Assembly (NCBI GenBank): GCA_963821095.1
Contig: CAWGCJ010000004.1
Span: 124,001-188,000, forward strand
From: CAVPHV01 sp963821095
Lineage (GTDB): Bacteria; Actinomycetota; Acidimicrobiia; Spongiisociales; UBA5794
DNA length: 64,000 bases
Reading direction: 5' to 3'
Shown: positions 33,463 to 43,075 of the stretch, in pieces
Position numbering within the stretch: the first letter of the stretch is position 1
How the letters are laid out: every line of letters begins with the position of its first letter
Made by a program: the position numbers and the translations under genes
The notes under the pieces: model-generated
The model's input: only the letters and a program-made list of their open reading frames with translations
The model's database searches: none
Told to the model about the DNA's origin: nothing

Positions 33463-34554
33463 ATGACCACCACCGCAGACGTCAACACCGTCCTCACGAT
33501 CCCAACGCCGGGGGTAGCCGAACTGGTCGACCGTCCGCTTCCGCGGATCATCCCCGGCTATGCCGTCGTCGAGGTGGCGATTGCGCCGATCTGTATCGAG
33601 GCCAGGATCTGGACAAAGCACCAGTTTGAGTACGTTGACGATCCCCTGCACCTCGGACACGAGGGCGTGGGCACGATTGTCGAAGTTGCGGAAGGGTCGC
33701 GGTTCGAGATCGGCGACCGCGTCATCATTTTTCAGGGCGATCACTGTGGCGTCTGCTATGCCTGTCGCAACGGACTGTCGCCCACGTACTGCGCATGGAA
33801 CGGTCCGCCCGACGGCGAAGCGCTCCACGGCATCGAGCGTCACAACGGTTCTGAGTCCGGGGGCTTCGGCATGGTCCGCTACCGGATTGGTGCTGAGCCC
33901 AATCTGATCAGGATCCCCGACGACCTTTCGTTCCGGCATGCGGCTGCGGCCAACTGCTCGCTGGGATGCACCTTCACCGGCCAAGAGGTGGTGGGGATCC
34001 GCGCCGGCGACAACGTGCTCATCGGCGGAGTGGGATTCCTCGGACTCTCCCACGTCATCAACACCCTCTATCGCGGGGCGACCCCGATCGTCTTGATTCG
34101 GAACAAATACCGCGAAGAACTGTGCCGCCAGATCGGGGCCGAGCACTTCATCGACCCGGGTGATGATGATTGGCTGGACCAACTGGATGAGCTCACCGGA
34201 GGACTCGGAGCGGATGCCGCCTTCGAATGCTCAGGCTCGTCGTACTACCAGCGCCGCCTCTTCGACGGTCTTCGCATCTACGGCCGGTTCCATTTCACAG
34301 GACACATGCCGGATGAGACGCTGGAGCTTCACCCCTTGGAGGACGTCGTCGACAAGCAGCTCATGCTCACCGGAGGTCACGACGTTCGGGCGATCGATCG
34401 TGAGGGTTTGCTCCGCATGCTGGGCGACCCGCAAGTACAGCGGCAGATCGACGTGATGGTGACTCACGAGTTTCCAATGTCGCAAGCGGCTGAGGCACTC
34501 GATGTCTCCGCCTCGAAGGCATGCGGCAAGATCTATTTGCGGCCCCAGGAATGA
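33463..34554 (+). CDS. Zinc-dependent MDR alcohol dehydrogenase
   Basis: Protein of 363 residues. Catalytic-zinc Cys lies in APICIEARIW (about 41-50), GHEG follows near 67, and the structural-zinc loop HCGVCYACRNGLSPTYC supplies four Cys. The cofactor site is GGVGFLGLSHV. ATG 33463 with CGGAGGA. It opens the co-directional block leading through VOC and SDR genes, suggesting a catabolic oxidation step. Substrate unknown. Confidence 0.85.
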   Translation: MTTTADVNTVLTIPTPGVAELVDRPLPRIIPGYAVVEVAIAPICIEARIWTKHQFEYVDDPLHLGHEGVGTIVEVAEGSRFEIGDRVIIFQGDHCGVCYACRNGLSPTYCAWNGPPDGEALHGIERHNGSESGGFGMVRYRIGAEPNLIRIPDDLSFRHAAAANCSLGCTFTGQEVVGIRAGDNVLIGGVGFLGLSHVINTLYRGATPIVLIRNKYREELCRQIGAEHFIDPGDDDWLDQLDELTGGLGADAAFECSGSSYYQRRLFDGLRIYGRFHFTGHMPDETLELHPLEDVVDKQLMLTGGHDVRAIDREGLLRMLGDPQVQRQIDVMVTHEFPMSQAAEALDVSASKACGKIYLRPQE

Positions 34555-34588
34555 CGATCAAGTTGGCGTGGCGGGAGCGTGAGCGAAG

Positions 34589-35095
34589 ATGACCGAGACG
34601 GCCACAGATGGCTTCGACCAGTTCATAGTGCGCTATCGCGAGGCAGGGAGGCGAGCGAAGCGCGAGAACCGGCGTATCTTCAATCAGGTCTGCATCAGGG
34701 TCGACGACATCGACGCCACCGAGCGCCTCTTGGAGGAGTCGTTCGGCATTGCGGGGTTCGTTCGACCGGGGGGCAAGCTATTCCGGGGGGAAGAAGAGTT
34801 GAGTGTGGCATGGCTCAACGACGAGGTGTACCTCGAGCTGATGCAACCGGAGGTGCCTCAGGATCTCGGCTATGACACGGGCTGCGGCCTCCCGATCGGG
34901 CACCTGAGCGAGATCGGCTTCTTCGTCCCCGATCTCGACGAGGAACTGAAGCGGCTCGCCGGCCTGGGATGGGCGGTCTGCGACGCGATCGAAGATCACG
35001 GCGCCCGCATGGTGAAGATCGACACGGATCCCCCCTCGGGTGTGCCGGTTGAGTTGGTCGAAGTCTCCTTTGACCAAGAAGGCCGAGACCAATGA
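34589..35095 (+). CDS. VOC-family protein, methylmalonyl-CoA epimerase-like
   Basis: Protein of 168 residues. The first module starts NQVCIRVDDIDATERLLEE (about 31-49); the second contains LSEIGFFVPDLDEELKRLA and ends VPVELVEVSF (Glu ligand). The usual first-strand His is Cys here, so metal binding may be altered. It lies 34 bases after the alcohol dehydrogenase gene. Confidence 0.65.
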   Translation: MTETATDGFDQFIVRYREAGRRAKRENRRIFNQVCIRVDDIDATERLLEESFGIAGFVRPGGKLFRGEEELSVAWLNDEVYLELMQPEVPQDLGYDTGCGLPIGHLSEIGFFVPDLDEELKRLAGLGWAVCDAIEDHGARMVKIDTDPPSGVPVELVEVSFDQEGRDQ

Positions 35096-35161
35096 TCGAA
35101 GGGCAAGGCGGGAGCGGCGCGGTCGCGACCTTCATCTTCTGTTGGCGATCGGAGAGATGCG

Positions 35162-35977
35162 ATGAGCCGATTTGATCTCACCGGGAAACGGGCGCTCATC
35201 ACCGGAGGCACCGCCGGGATCGGGAGGGCGGTGGCCCGCCGCTACGTTGCCGAGGGCGCCAGGGTTGCCATTGTCGGGCGGCGCGATTCAGGCGCACAGA
35301 TCGCCGCGGACATCGGCGCGGAGTTCGTGCGAGCCGACATCAGCTCCGAAGATGACGTCCGCTCGATGTTCGACCGGGCACTGGAGCTCTTCGGAGGGCT
35401 CGATGTCTTGGTCCTCAACGCCGGCATCGACCCAGGAGCCGCCCCAATGACGGAAGTCGACACGTTCTCCTTCGAGCGCAATCTCGACGTCAACTACCGC
35501 CACGTTTGGTGGGGATTTGTCCACGGCCCCGCCGTTCTCGACGACGGCGCTTCGATCATCGTGACCTCCTCGACGGTCGCGGTCTACAAGGTCCCGAATG
35601 TTGCGCACTACGCAGCGGCCAAAGAGGCCGTGATCTCGCTCACGAAGAGCGCCGCCCTCGAACTTGCCCATCGGCGGATCAGAGCAAACGCCGTCCTTCC
35701 CGGCACGACACTGAGTGAGATGACGCCACCGGACCACTGGGAGTTGCCGGTGATGCGCACCATGTTGCCTCTGGGGCGTCACGCTGATGCCGAGCAGGAT
35801 TTGGCCGGGCTGTATCAGTTTCTCGCGAGCGATGAGTCGAGGTACATCACCGGCCAAGCGATAGCCGCCGACGGGGGCATGACGCTGGGCATGAGCTATG
35901 GGACACTGCGGGCACTCGGCGCACCCCACGATGTGATGTCTCCCTCCACTCACGAGCGAAGGGGCTCCGGTGTTTGA
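35162..35977 (+). CDS. SDR-family oxidoreductase
   Basis: Classical SDR, 271 residues. Cofactor motif ITGGTAGIGRA (about 12-22), NAGID, catalytic Ser in IIVTSSTVAVY and Tyr-Lys in YAAAKE; the C-terminal signature YITGQAIAADGGMTLG is intact. Acidic residues after the second strand are absent (GRRD), suggesting NADP preference. Overlaps the next SDR by eight bases. Confidence 0.85.
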   Translation: MSRFDLTGKRALITGGTAGIGRAVARRYVAEGARVAIVGRRDSGAQIAADIGAEFVRADISSEDDVRSMFDRALELFGGLDVLVLNAGIDPGAAPMTEVDTFSFERNLDVNYRHVWWGFVHGPAVLDDGASIIVTSSTVAVYKVPNVAHYAAAKEAVISLTKSAALELAHRRIRANAVLPGTTLSEMTPPDHWELPVMRTMLPLGRHADAEQDLAGLYQFLASDESRYITGQAIAADGGMTLGMSYGTLRALGAPHDVMSPSTHERRGSGV

Positions 35978-36815
35978 CCAATCGCTCGATGGCAAGGTTG
36001 CTCTCGTAACCGGAGCCGGGCGTCTCCGGGGTATCGGCCGTGCCGCCGCCCTGGAACTGGCCAAAGCCGGCGCTCACGTCATCGTCACCGATATCGCCCG
36101 TCCCGGCCCGACCATCGCCGGCATGCCAACCGTTGCTCAGGATGACACGGGTCTGCGGGAAGCCGTCGACGAGATCGAATCGCTCGGGAGACGGTCGATG
36201 GCGGTTGCGCTGGACGTGACCAAGGAGGCGGAGGTAACCGCCGCCATCGCCGCCGCCGTGGCGACCTTCGGGGGTATCGACATCCTCTTCAACAATGCCG
36301 GCACCCCGGTGGGTGTGAAGCCATTCCTCGACCTCTCGGAAGCCGACTGGCGCCTTTCATGGGACGTCCACGTCATGGGCACCGTCTTCATGTGTCGGGC
36401 CGTCATCCCCATCATGCGGCAGCGCGGCGGGGGAGTGATCATCAACAACTCGTCAGCGTCCGGCCTCAGGGCGCTTCCCGACTACGGTGCCTACACCGCC
36501 ACCAAACACGCCGTCATCGGTCTGACCAAGACCCTTGCCCTGGAGTTTGGGCCGGATGGGATTCGGGCGGTCGCTATTTGCCCCGGTGACATCGACACCG
36601 ACATGACTGATATCGGGATCGCTCTCGAAGCGCAGCTCCATGGAGGAGATCCGGCCGAACGCGAGTCGTTGGCGCCGCTCGATTCCATTGGATTGCGTCG
36701 TCGAGGGACCGCAGCGGAGATCGGCCGAGTTGTTGCATGGCTGGCATCCGATGGCGCGTCCTATGTGAGCGGCAACTCGCTTCTCATCGACGGCGCACTC
36801 ATCGAGGGCATGTGA
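35970..36815 (+). CDS. SDR-family oxidoreductase
   Basis: Classical SDR, 281 residues: VTGAGRLRGIGRA (about 13-25), DIA after strand 2 (NAD-type acidic position), NNAGTP, Ser in INNSSASGLR, Tyr-Lys in YTATKH, and SYVSGNSLLIDGAL near the C-terminus. GTG start eight bases inside the previous gene, so co-translated. Substrate not inferable. Confidence 0.85.
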   Translation: MFDQSLDGKVALVTGAGRLRGIGRAAALELAKAGAHVIVTDIARPGPTIAGMPTVAQDDTGLREAVDEIESLGRRSMAVALDVTKEAEVTAAIAAAVATFGGIDILFNNAGTPVGVKPFLDLSEADWRLSWDVHVMGTVFMCRAVIPIMRQRGGGVIINNSSASGLRALPDYGAYTATKHAVIGLTKTLALEFGPDGIRAVAICPGDIDTDMTDIGIALEAQLHGGDPAERESLAPLDSIGLRRRGTAAEIGRVVAWLASDGASYVSGNSLLIDGALIEGM

Positions 36816-36862
36816 ATCGATCGGAACCCGGAACAACCAACAGATCTACAGAAGGAGACAAG

Positions 36863-37693
36863 ATGTTGAACATGGCAGAGGGCGGTGTAGCGGTCGTGAC
36901 GGGCGCGGCCGGCGGGATTGGGTTGGGCATGAGCCGGGCCGCCGCCGAACGGGGCATGGCCGTCATGATGTGCGACGCCGACCGCGATCGTCTCGCCGCC
37001 TCGGCGCAGTTGTTGAGCGACGAAGGGCGACGGGTTGCCCTTCGCCAAGTGGACGTCACCGACCCAGCTGCGTTGGAGTCTCTCGCGTCGGAGACCATGG
37101 CAGAGTTCGGGCGGGTCGATGTTGTGTGCAACAACGCCGGCATCGCGGGTGTCAACTCGATCGACAAGGTCACGCTCGAGGAGTGGCACGCGGTGATCAA
37201 CACCGACCTCAACTCCGTCTTCTACGGTATTCGTGCCTTCTTGCCCGTCATGATGGAGCAGGGCTTTGGACACCTGAACGCAACGGCGTCGGCAAACGCC
37301 TGGCGCGGAGATGCGTTCCAGGCGGCCTACAACGCAGCCAAGCATGGGGTTGCCGCCCTCATGGAGAGCGTCATGCTGGACCTCCGCGCCATTGAAGCGC
37401 CTGTCGCCGCCTCGGTCCTGAGCCCGGGACCCATCGCGACCGACCTGATGTTGCGATCCGTCGGTGACGACGAGGGGGCACGAGCGGAAGGTCACGAGGC
37501 GCTCAACCAGGGCATGGATCCCAACAAGGTCGGGCGAATCACGTTCGACGCAATCGCCGACGGGCGATTCTGGATCTTCACGCACTCGGCGATCTTTGGG
37601 ACGATCCGTGAGCGTCTCGAGGCCGCTCTGACGACCGGCGACCTGCCACCTGAGCTGGATTGGCCGTGGGAGGAGCTCTTCGCAACGTCGTGA
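36863..37693 (+). CDS. SDR-family oxidoreductase
   Basis: Protein of 276 residues: VTGAAGGIGLGMSRA, CDADR after strand 2, NNAGIAG, Tyr-Lys in YNAAKHG, and PGPIATDLM. The C-terminal part FDAIADGRFWIFTH with a terminal WPWEE motif is shared with the SDR at 42221-43075, so the two are close paralogues. ATG 36863 follows GAAGGAGACAAG. The catalytic Ser strand reads LNATASAN, as is common in this subfamily. Confidence 0.85.
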   Translation: MLNMAEGGVAVVTGAAGGIGLGMSRAAAERGMAVMMCDADRDRLAASAQLLSDEGRRVALRQVDVTDPAALESLASETMAEFGRVDVVCNNAGIAGVNSIDKVTLEEWHAVINTDLNSVFYGIRAFLPVMMEQGFGHLNATASANAWRGDAFQAAYNAAKHGVAALMESVMLDLRAIEAPVAASVLSPGPIATDLMLRSVGDDEGARAEGHEALNQGMDPNKVGRITFDAIADGRFWIFTHSAIFGTIRERLEAALTTGDLPPELDWPWEELFATS

Positions 37694-37712
37694 CGGTGCC
37701 GTTGCGATCGTC

Positions 37713-38675
37713 CTAGCCCAGTCCGCTGACCCGATACTGCTCTTTGGTGACTGCGAGATACGTATGGGTGGACACGACGCCGACCTCGTCGATGGCGCGA
37801 ATCTGATCGACCGTTCTCAAGAGGTCGGCTCGGTCGCGGCTCCAGATCTCGCAAACGAGGTCGTAGCGGCCGGAAGTTGCGGCGATCATGGTCACTTCGG
37901 GGATCTCGGCCAGCTCGACAACCACCCGCGAGGCATCGCGCTTGAGCGCAATGAATGCCACGGCAAAAGACCCGAGCCCAAGAGCCGTTGCGCTTGCATA
38001 TGCCTGGATGACAACGGCGCCCTCGTCGATCAGTCGCTGCACCCGGACCCGTACCGCCGCCTGGGACAATCCAACGACTGGGGCAAGATCGGCGTAGCTG
38101 GCGCGCCCGTCGGCCACCAGCTCGGCAATGAGCTTGCCATCGATCTCGTCGAGACCAGCAAAGGCCACAGGGGCCATGCGGTGCGGTGGCACCGGATGGC
38201 CGAACACGCCCTCGACCATGCCGGTCCAATCCTGCTTGAAGTACTCCATCACAGTCAGGCTCTCGATCTCGGCTACGCCGGGTGAGGAACGGAGTCGATC
38301 GAGTGTCTCGAAGAGGTGTCTGGCGTCGGTGCATCGTATTTCGACGACTATGCCCCACCGGCCGGTGACGCTAGCTGCGAACACGACCTCATCGATTCCG
38401 TCGAGGCTGGCGGCAACGACTGTGGCCGGTTCGTCGATGATCAGAAGGCCGAAGGAGAACACCGCAAGGCCGGCAGTCTTGGGATCGATACGTGCCGTGA
38501 CGGTCACCACGCCATCGTGGAGCAGCCGCTGAACCCGGGCGCGGACCGCAGCTTGGGACAAGTCGACCTTCGGCGCGAGCGAAGCGTACGTTGCACGCCC
38601 ATCCGCGACCAACTCACTGATCAACGTTCGGTCGATGGCGTCGAGCGCTTCAGCGGAAACCGAGTGGGGAGCCAC
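37713..38675 (-). CDS. Double-length Lrp/AsnC-family regulator
   Basis: Protein of 320 residues made of two Lrp/AsnC units in tandem. Unit 1 (about 1-150) has HTH ELVADGRATYASLAPKVDLSQ; unit 2 (about 170-320) has ELVADGRASYADLAPVVGLSQ, each followed by a RAM-type effector domain. Most Lrp proteins are single units of about 150 residues. It is transcribed divergently from the E1-E2 genes and shares the intergenic region with two inverted repeats, so it likely regulates them. A similar protein is at 51571-52515. Confidence 0.88.
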   Translation of the reverse strand: MAPHSVSAEALDAIDRTLISELVADGRATYASLAPKVDLSQAAVRARVQRLLHDGVVTVTARIDPKTAGLAVFSFGLLIIDEPATVVAASLDGIDEVVFAASVTGRWGIVVEIRCTDARHLFETLDRLRSSPGVAEIESLTVMEYFKQDWTGMVEGVFGHPVPPHRMAPVAFAGLDEIDGKLIAELVADGRASYADLAPVVGLSQAAVRVRVQRLIDEGAVVIQAYASATALGLGSFAVAFIALKRDASRVVVELAEIPEVTMIAATSGRYDLVCEIWSRDRADLLRTVDQIRAIDEVGVVSTHTYLAVTKEQYRVSGLG

Positions 38676-38808
38676 GGATGCAACCCTACTGCGAATGTGT
38701 TCGCCGCAAGACCGCGGACCATCGATCCCGTCGCCAGACCGATCAACCTCCGCCCCTGCGGCGTCCGCCCTTCAAGTCGGAGCGCTCTCCGACCGGGTCC
38801 GTTGAACA

Positions 38809-38870
38809 CGAAATTGTTGGCAACATTCGCCTAGACAGAGGGATTCCACTGTGAGTATGCTTGTGAACAA
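38809..38870. promoter_or_regulatory. Two candidate AsnC/Lrp operator repeats
   Basis: In the 236-base divergent region: CGAA-AT-TGTTG-G-CAACA-TTCG (38809-38829), a near-perfect palindrome with an off-centre two-base bulge, and TTGT-GA-ACAA (38861-38870). Their centres are about 45 bases apart. Multiple A/T-rich inverted repeats between a divergent AsnC gene and its target are typical of Lrp-family control. The second site lies 42 bases before the E1 start. No confident -10/-35. Confidence 0.4.
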
Positions 38871-38911
38871 CGATTTCTAATGCGGGTTGGACCAGCCGAC
38901 GGGAGGTCAAG

Positions 38912-40984
38912 ATGCTGCAGATCCTGGACGAGGAGGGACGGCTCACATCCTTGGAGCACGGCCTCGACAACGCCAGACTTCTCGAGTTGCACGGGGCCAT
39001 GGTTGCGGCTCGCGAGTTCGACGAACGTGTCCTGCACCTGCAGCGGACCGGGCGGGTGCCGGCCTACTACCAATCGTCGGGGCAGGAAGCGAGCGCCGCG
39101 GCGGCTTTTGCCCTCGAAGCCCGAGATTGGATCGTCACCGCGTATCGGGAACAACCCATTCGTCTCGCCCGGGGGGTGCCGATCGACCAGGAGCTAGCGG
39201 TGTTCTTCAATGCCGTTGACGTCACCTGGGATCCGATGGAGCAGCGCATCACGCCGCTCAATGCAACGATAGGCAGCCATCTTCCCCACGCCGCAGGACT
39301 GGGCTACGCCCTTCGCCATCGCGGCGGCGATGAGGTCGTTCTCGCCGTCTTCGGCGACGGGGCGACTTCGGAAGGCGACTTTCACGCCGGGATGAACTTC
39401 GCCGGTGTCTGGAACGCTCCCGTCGTGTTCTTCTGTCAGAACAACCAGTACGCCCAGTCAACCCCGATCGCCAAGCAGACCCGCTCCGAGACCCTCGCCG
39501 ACAAGGCTGCGGCCTACGGATTCGAGGGCGTCCGGGTCGATGGCATGGACGCCATCGCCGTCTACCGAGCGCTCGCAGACGCCGTAGCCAAGGCACGCAG
39601 CGGCGGCGGCCCCACCCTCGTCGAGGCGCTGATGTATCGCTTCTCGCCCCACTCGACCTACGACGGAGACCCGGTATACCGGACCCGGGACGAGGAAGCC
39701 GAGTGGCAAACAAAAGACCCGCTCCTTCGTCTGCGGGCCTACCTCAGTGATCAGGGCCTCCTCCCGGATGGCTTCGAAGAGGAGATTCGCATCAGGATCG
39801 CCGCTCAGGTCGCCGAGGCGATTGCCGCACTCGAAGCGGGGGGGCTGCCCCAACGGGAGGCACCGTTCCGCCACGTCTACTCGGGTATCCCTGCGCACCT
39901 CGAGGAGCAGCTCCTCGACGATCAGCGGGTTGCGGGAGAAACCCTCTCCGAGATCAAGCCGGAGGACCGTTATGTCCCCGGGCCGGAGATGGCGCCGACC
40001 GGCGAGACAACGAAGATGACGTACGTCGAAGCGCTGCGGGCCGCGATCGATCACCGGTTGTTGAACGATGACCGGACCGTGGTGCTCGGCGAAGACGTCG
40101 GCGTTGAGGGCGGAGTATTCCGCGTCACCAACGGGCTCTACCTAGCTCACGGAGCCGCCCGGATCATCGACACGCCGCTCTCCGAGGTCGGCATCTTGGG
40201 GACCGCAGTCGGCATGGCGATCGGCGGGCTACGTCCGGTTGCGGAGCTCGAGTTTGCCGGTCTCGGCTATTCGGCCTTCGATCAGATCGTATTCCACGCG
40301 GCTCGGTACCGATGGCGCACCCGGGGCAAGATCACGATGCCGATGGTGATCCGCCTTCCCGGTGGTGGGGGGCACGAAGGCTACGAGGGGCATTCAGACA
40401 ACCCGGAGGCCTACTTCGCCCACACGCCTGGATTGTTCGTGGTGTACCCCTCGAATCCATACGACGCCAAAGGACTGATGGCCGAGGCTCTCAGCCTGGA
40501 CGATCCTGTTGTCTTCTTCGAGCCTGTCGTGCAGTACTTCGTGAAACAGGACGGAATTCCCGTCGATCACTACACGATTCCGATTGGCAAGGCCCGACTT
40601 GTCCGGAAGGGAACGGACGTGACCGTCGTGGCCTACGGCAACGCCGTTGGGGTCTCGACCCAGGTTGCGGACGAGCTGGCCGCGGACGGGATCGAGGTTG
40701 AGGTGATCGATCTGAGGACCCTCAAACCGTGGGACCGTGAGGCGGTACTCACCAGCGTGGCCAAGACGGGCCGATTGGTGACGGCCCACGAGGCTCCGGT
40801 GCATGGGGGCATCGGCGCCGAGATTGTTGCGACGGTGGTCGAACAGGCGGGCGATGTGCTCGAAACTCCACCGGTGCGGGTCGGCCATCCAGACATGGTG
40901 TGGGGCCAGGCAAAGCTCGAGCAGTACTCGGTGATTCAACCGGCTCGCATCGCGGCCGCCGTTCGCAAGGCGATGGAGGACTGA
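38912..40984 (+). CDS. 2-oxoacid dehydrogenase E1, alpha and beta subunits fused
   Basis: TPP-dependent decarboxylase of 690 residues. The alpha part (about 1-350) has the TPP site GDGATSEGDFHAGMNFA with NNQYAQST; the beta part (about 365-690) has LGEDVGVEGGVFRVTNGL, DTPLSEVGILGTAVG and a C-terminal transketolase domain. In many bacteria these are two genes. It decarboxylates a 2-oxoacid (branched-chain or acetoin-like) and passes the acyl group to the lipoyl E2 encoded one base downstream. ATG with GGGAGG. No E3 in the window. Confidence 0.88.
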   Translation: MLQILDEEGRLTSLEHGLDNARLLELHGAMVAAREFDERVLHLQRTGRVPAYYQSSGQEASAAAAFALEARDWIVTAYREQPIRLARGVPIDQELAVFFNAVDVTWDPMEQRITPLNATIGSHLPHAAGLGYALRHRGGDEVVLAVFGDGATSEGDFHAGMNFAGVWNAPVVFFCQNNQYAQSTPIAKQTRSETLADKAAAYGFEGVRVDGMDAIAVYRALADAVAKARSGGGPTLVEALMYRFSPHSTYDGDPVYRTRDEEAEWQTKDPLLRLRAYLSDQGLLPDGFEEEIRIRIAAQVAEAIAALEAGGLPQREAPFRHVYSGIPAHLEEQLLDDQRVAGETLSEIKPEDRYVPGPEMAPTGETTKMTYVEALRAAIDHRLLNDDRTVVLGEDVGVEGGVFRVTNGLYLAHGAARIIDTPLSEVGILGTAVGMAIGGLRPVAELEFAGLGYSAFDQIVFHAARYRWRTRGKITMPMVIRLPGGGGHEGYEGHSDNPEAYFAHTPGLFVVYPSNPYDAKGLMAEALSLDDPVVFFEPVVQYFVKQDGIPVDHYTIPIGKARLVRKGTDVTVVAYGNAVGVSTQVADELAADGIEVEVIDLRTLKPWDREAVLTSVAKTGRLVTAHEAPVHGGIGAEIVATVVEQAGDVLETPPVRVGHPDMVWGQAKLEQYSVIQPARIAAAVRKAMED

Positions 40985-40985
40985 C

Positions 40986-42224
40986 ATGGCGCGCGAGTTC
41001 CTTCTGCCCGACATTGGTTCCGGCCTGCAGGAAGGCGAGATCGTGGCTTGGAACGTGAAGGTCGGCGACACCGTGACCTCCGATGGCGTTCTGTGCGAAG
41101 TCGAGACGGAGAAGGCGGTCGTTGAGATTCCGGTGCCCTTTGACGGCGTGGTGCTCGCGCTTGGTGCCGTCGAGGGCGAGAGTATTGCGGTAGGTGAAAT
41201 GCTCGTGGTGATTGGGGAAGAGAGCGAGCTAGGTACGCAGGTCGTCCCGACCACGACAGATCTCTCGGCGGACGCCGCACCATCGGTCGATGTCGGCCCT
41301 GAGTCGTCCGGTGTAGCGGCCACGAGGCCGGACGAAGTTGCGCCGGTGGCCGGCGTTGCTCTGACGACCCGGCCGCGGGCCATGCCGCTGGTGCGGAAGC
41401 TCGCCAAGGCACGCGGAGTCGATCTGGGCGACATCGTCGGCACCGGAGTCGGAGGCCGCATTACTCGCAGTGACGTTGAGGCCGCGACTGAGGGCGCTCC
41501 GGCAGCGACGGCATCCCCGGAGGCTCCGCCAGTTGCAGTCCATGCTGAGTCGGAGCGCCGGCCGATGTCCAAGATGCGGCGCACGATCGCGGCGCACATG
41601 ACCGCACAATGGCAGCAAGTCCCGCACATCACCGGCAATACCGACGCCGATGCGGGTCGGTTCCTTGCTGCTCGCCGTGCCCTGGGAGAACGAATCAACC
41701 GGAAGGTGCCCTTCGACGCCCTCATCATTGCCGCTGTCATTCCCGCGCTGAAGCAGTTTCCCGAGATGAACGCCACGGTCGACGAAGCCGACCTTGTGGT
41801 CCACCACCGCTACGACATCGGTGTCGCCGTTGGAACCGAGGGTGGCCTCATGGTCCCTGTGGTCCGTGATGCAGATCGTTACAGCTTGGCCGATTTGATC
41901 GACGTTGTGGCCGACCTCGCAGCTCGAGCGCTCGAGCGCAAGCTGACCCCCGATGAGATGGGCGGCCAGACGTTCACGATCTCGAACATCGGACCGGTCG
42001 GCGCCGACCACGCCACGCAGATCATCCCGGCGGGAACAACGGCCATCGCCTCGTTCGGCCGCATTCGCGAAACGGCGGTGGTTCGCAACGGCCAGCTGGC
42101 GGTTGGGTCGATGATGGCGATCTCGGGAACGTTCGACCACCGAGCGGTCGACGGAGTGCCGGCGATGCGCTTCCTCCGCACGGTCGTTGCTGCGATCGAA
42201 GAGCCCGCACTCATGCTGCTGTGA
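40986..42224 (+). CDS. 2-oxoacid dehydrogenase E2, dihydrolipoyl acyltransferase
   Basis: Protein of 412 residues. Lipoyl domain 1-80 with lipoylated Lys43 in ETEKAVVEIP; Ala/Pro/Glu-rich linker; peripheral subunit-binding domain about 131-165 (MPLVRKLAKARGVDLGDI); catalytic domain about 185-412 ending with GTFDHRAVDG, the acyltransferase His/Asp motif. It transfers the acyl group from E1 to CoA. Starts one base after the E1 stop and overlaps the next SDR. Confidence 0.92.
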   Translation: MAREFLLPDIGSGLQEGEIVAWNVKVGDTVTSDGVLCEVETEKAVVEIPVPFDGVVLALGAVEGESIAVGEMLVVIGEESELGTQVVPTTTDLSADAAPSVDVGPESSGVAATRPDEVAPVAGVALTTRPRAMPLVRKLAKARGVDLGDIVGTGVGGRITRSDVEAATEGAPAATASPEAPPVAVHAESERRPMSKMRRTIAAHMTAQWQQVPHITGNTDADAGRFLAARRALGERINRKVPFDALIIAAVIPALKQFPEMNATVDEADLVVHHRYDIGVAVGTEGGLMVPVVRDADRYSLADLIDVVADLAARALERKLTPDEMGGQTFTISNIGPVGADHATQIIPAGTTAIASFGRIRETAVVRNGQLAVGSMMAISGTFDHRAVDGVPAMRFLRTVVAAIEEPALMLL

Positions 42225-43075
42225 TGGGGGCTCGAGGGTCGACTCCAACCCACAGGAGCGTCGCGGTCGTGACCGGCGCAGCCGGCGGCCTCGGGCTTGG
42301 AATTGCGAAGGCCGCCGCCAACCACGGGATGGCTGTCGTCCTCTCCGATATCGATCAGTCGCGCCTCACTGCAGCAACCGCAGATCTTGGCGCGGCCGGT
42401 CTCACTGCGCTTTCCTGTCCGGCCGACGTGACGGACCCCGCGTCGATGCGCCATCTGGTCGAAAGTGCGGCGTCGGAGTATGGCAGCGTCGACCTGATGT
42501 GTCTGAACGCCGGGATCACGCCGGTTGCCACGCCGATCCAAGATGTGACGCCCGACGAATGGCGGATGGTGATGGCGGTCAACTTCGATGGAGTCGTCAA
42601 TGGGATCAACGCCGTCCTGCCCATCATGGAGCGCCAGGGCCGCGGCCACATCAGTGCCACGGCCTCAGTGAACGGGCTCATGGCGGATCCGAGCATTTCT
42701 ACCTACAACGCCTCGAAGTTCGCCGTCGTCGGCCTCATGGAATCCTTGCTTGTTGATCTCCGCCTCGCCGGGTCGCTCGTCACGGCGTCGGTTCTCTGTC
42801 CGGGTCCAATCGCCACCGACATCATCAAGCGAGCCGTCGGCGAGGACCGCGGCACGAGGGAGCAAGAGCATGCCCTCCTCAGCCGGGGAATGGCGCCCGA
42901 TCAGGCAGGCAAGGTGGCGTTCGAAGGGATGATGGACGGCCGATTCTGGATCTTCACGCATCCCGTGATGGCCGACATCACACTGCGGCAGCGGTTCGAT
43001 GCAATGGTTGGCGACGGCTCTCGACCGGTTGACCTCGAGTGGCCGTGGGAAGAGATTCTCGACCGAGGGGAATGA
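42221..43075 (+). CDS. SDR-family oxidoreductase
   Basis: Protein of 284 residues, paralogue of the SDR at 36863: VTGAAGGLGLGIAKA, NAGITP, Tyr-Lys in YNASKFA, PGPIATDII, GRFWIFTH, and terminal WPWEE. GTG 42221 or ATG 42224; the latter overlaps the E2 stop. Placement directly after E2 ties it to production or use of the 2-oxoacid. Confidence 0.85.
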   Translation: MMGARGSTPTHRSVAVVTGAAGGLGLGIAKAAANHGMAVVLSDIDQSRLTAATADLGAAGLTALSCPADVTDPASMRHLVESAASEYGSVDLMCLNAGITPVATPIQDVTPDEWRMVMAVNFDGVVNGINAVLPIMERQGRGHISATASVNGLMADPSISTYNASKFAVVGLMESLLVDLRLAGSLVTASVLCPGPIATDIIKRAVGEDRGTREQEHALLSRGMAPDQAGKVAFEGMMDGRFWIFTHPVMADITLRQRFDAMVGDGSRPVDLEWPWEEILDRGE

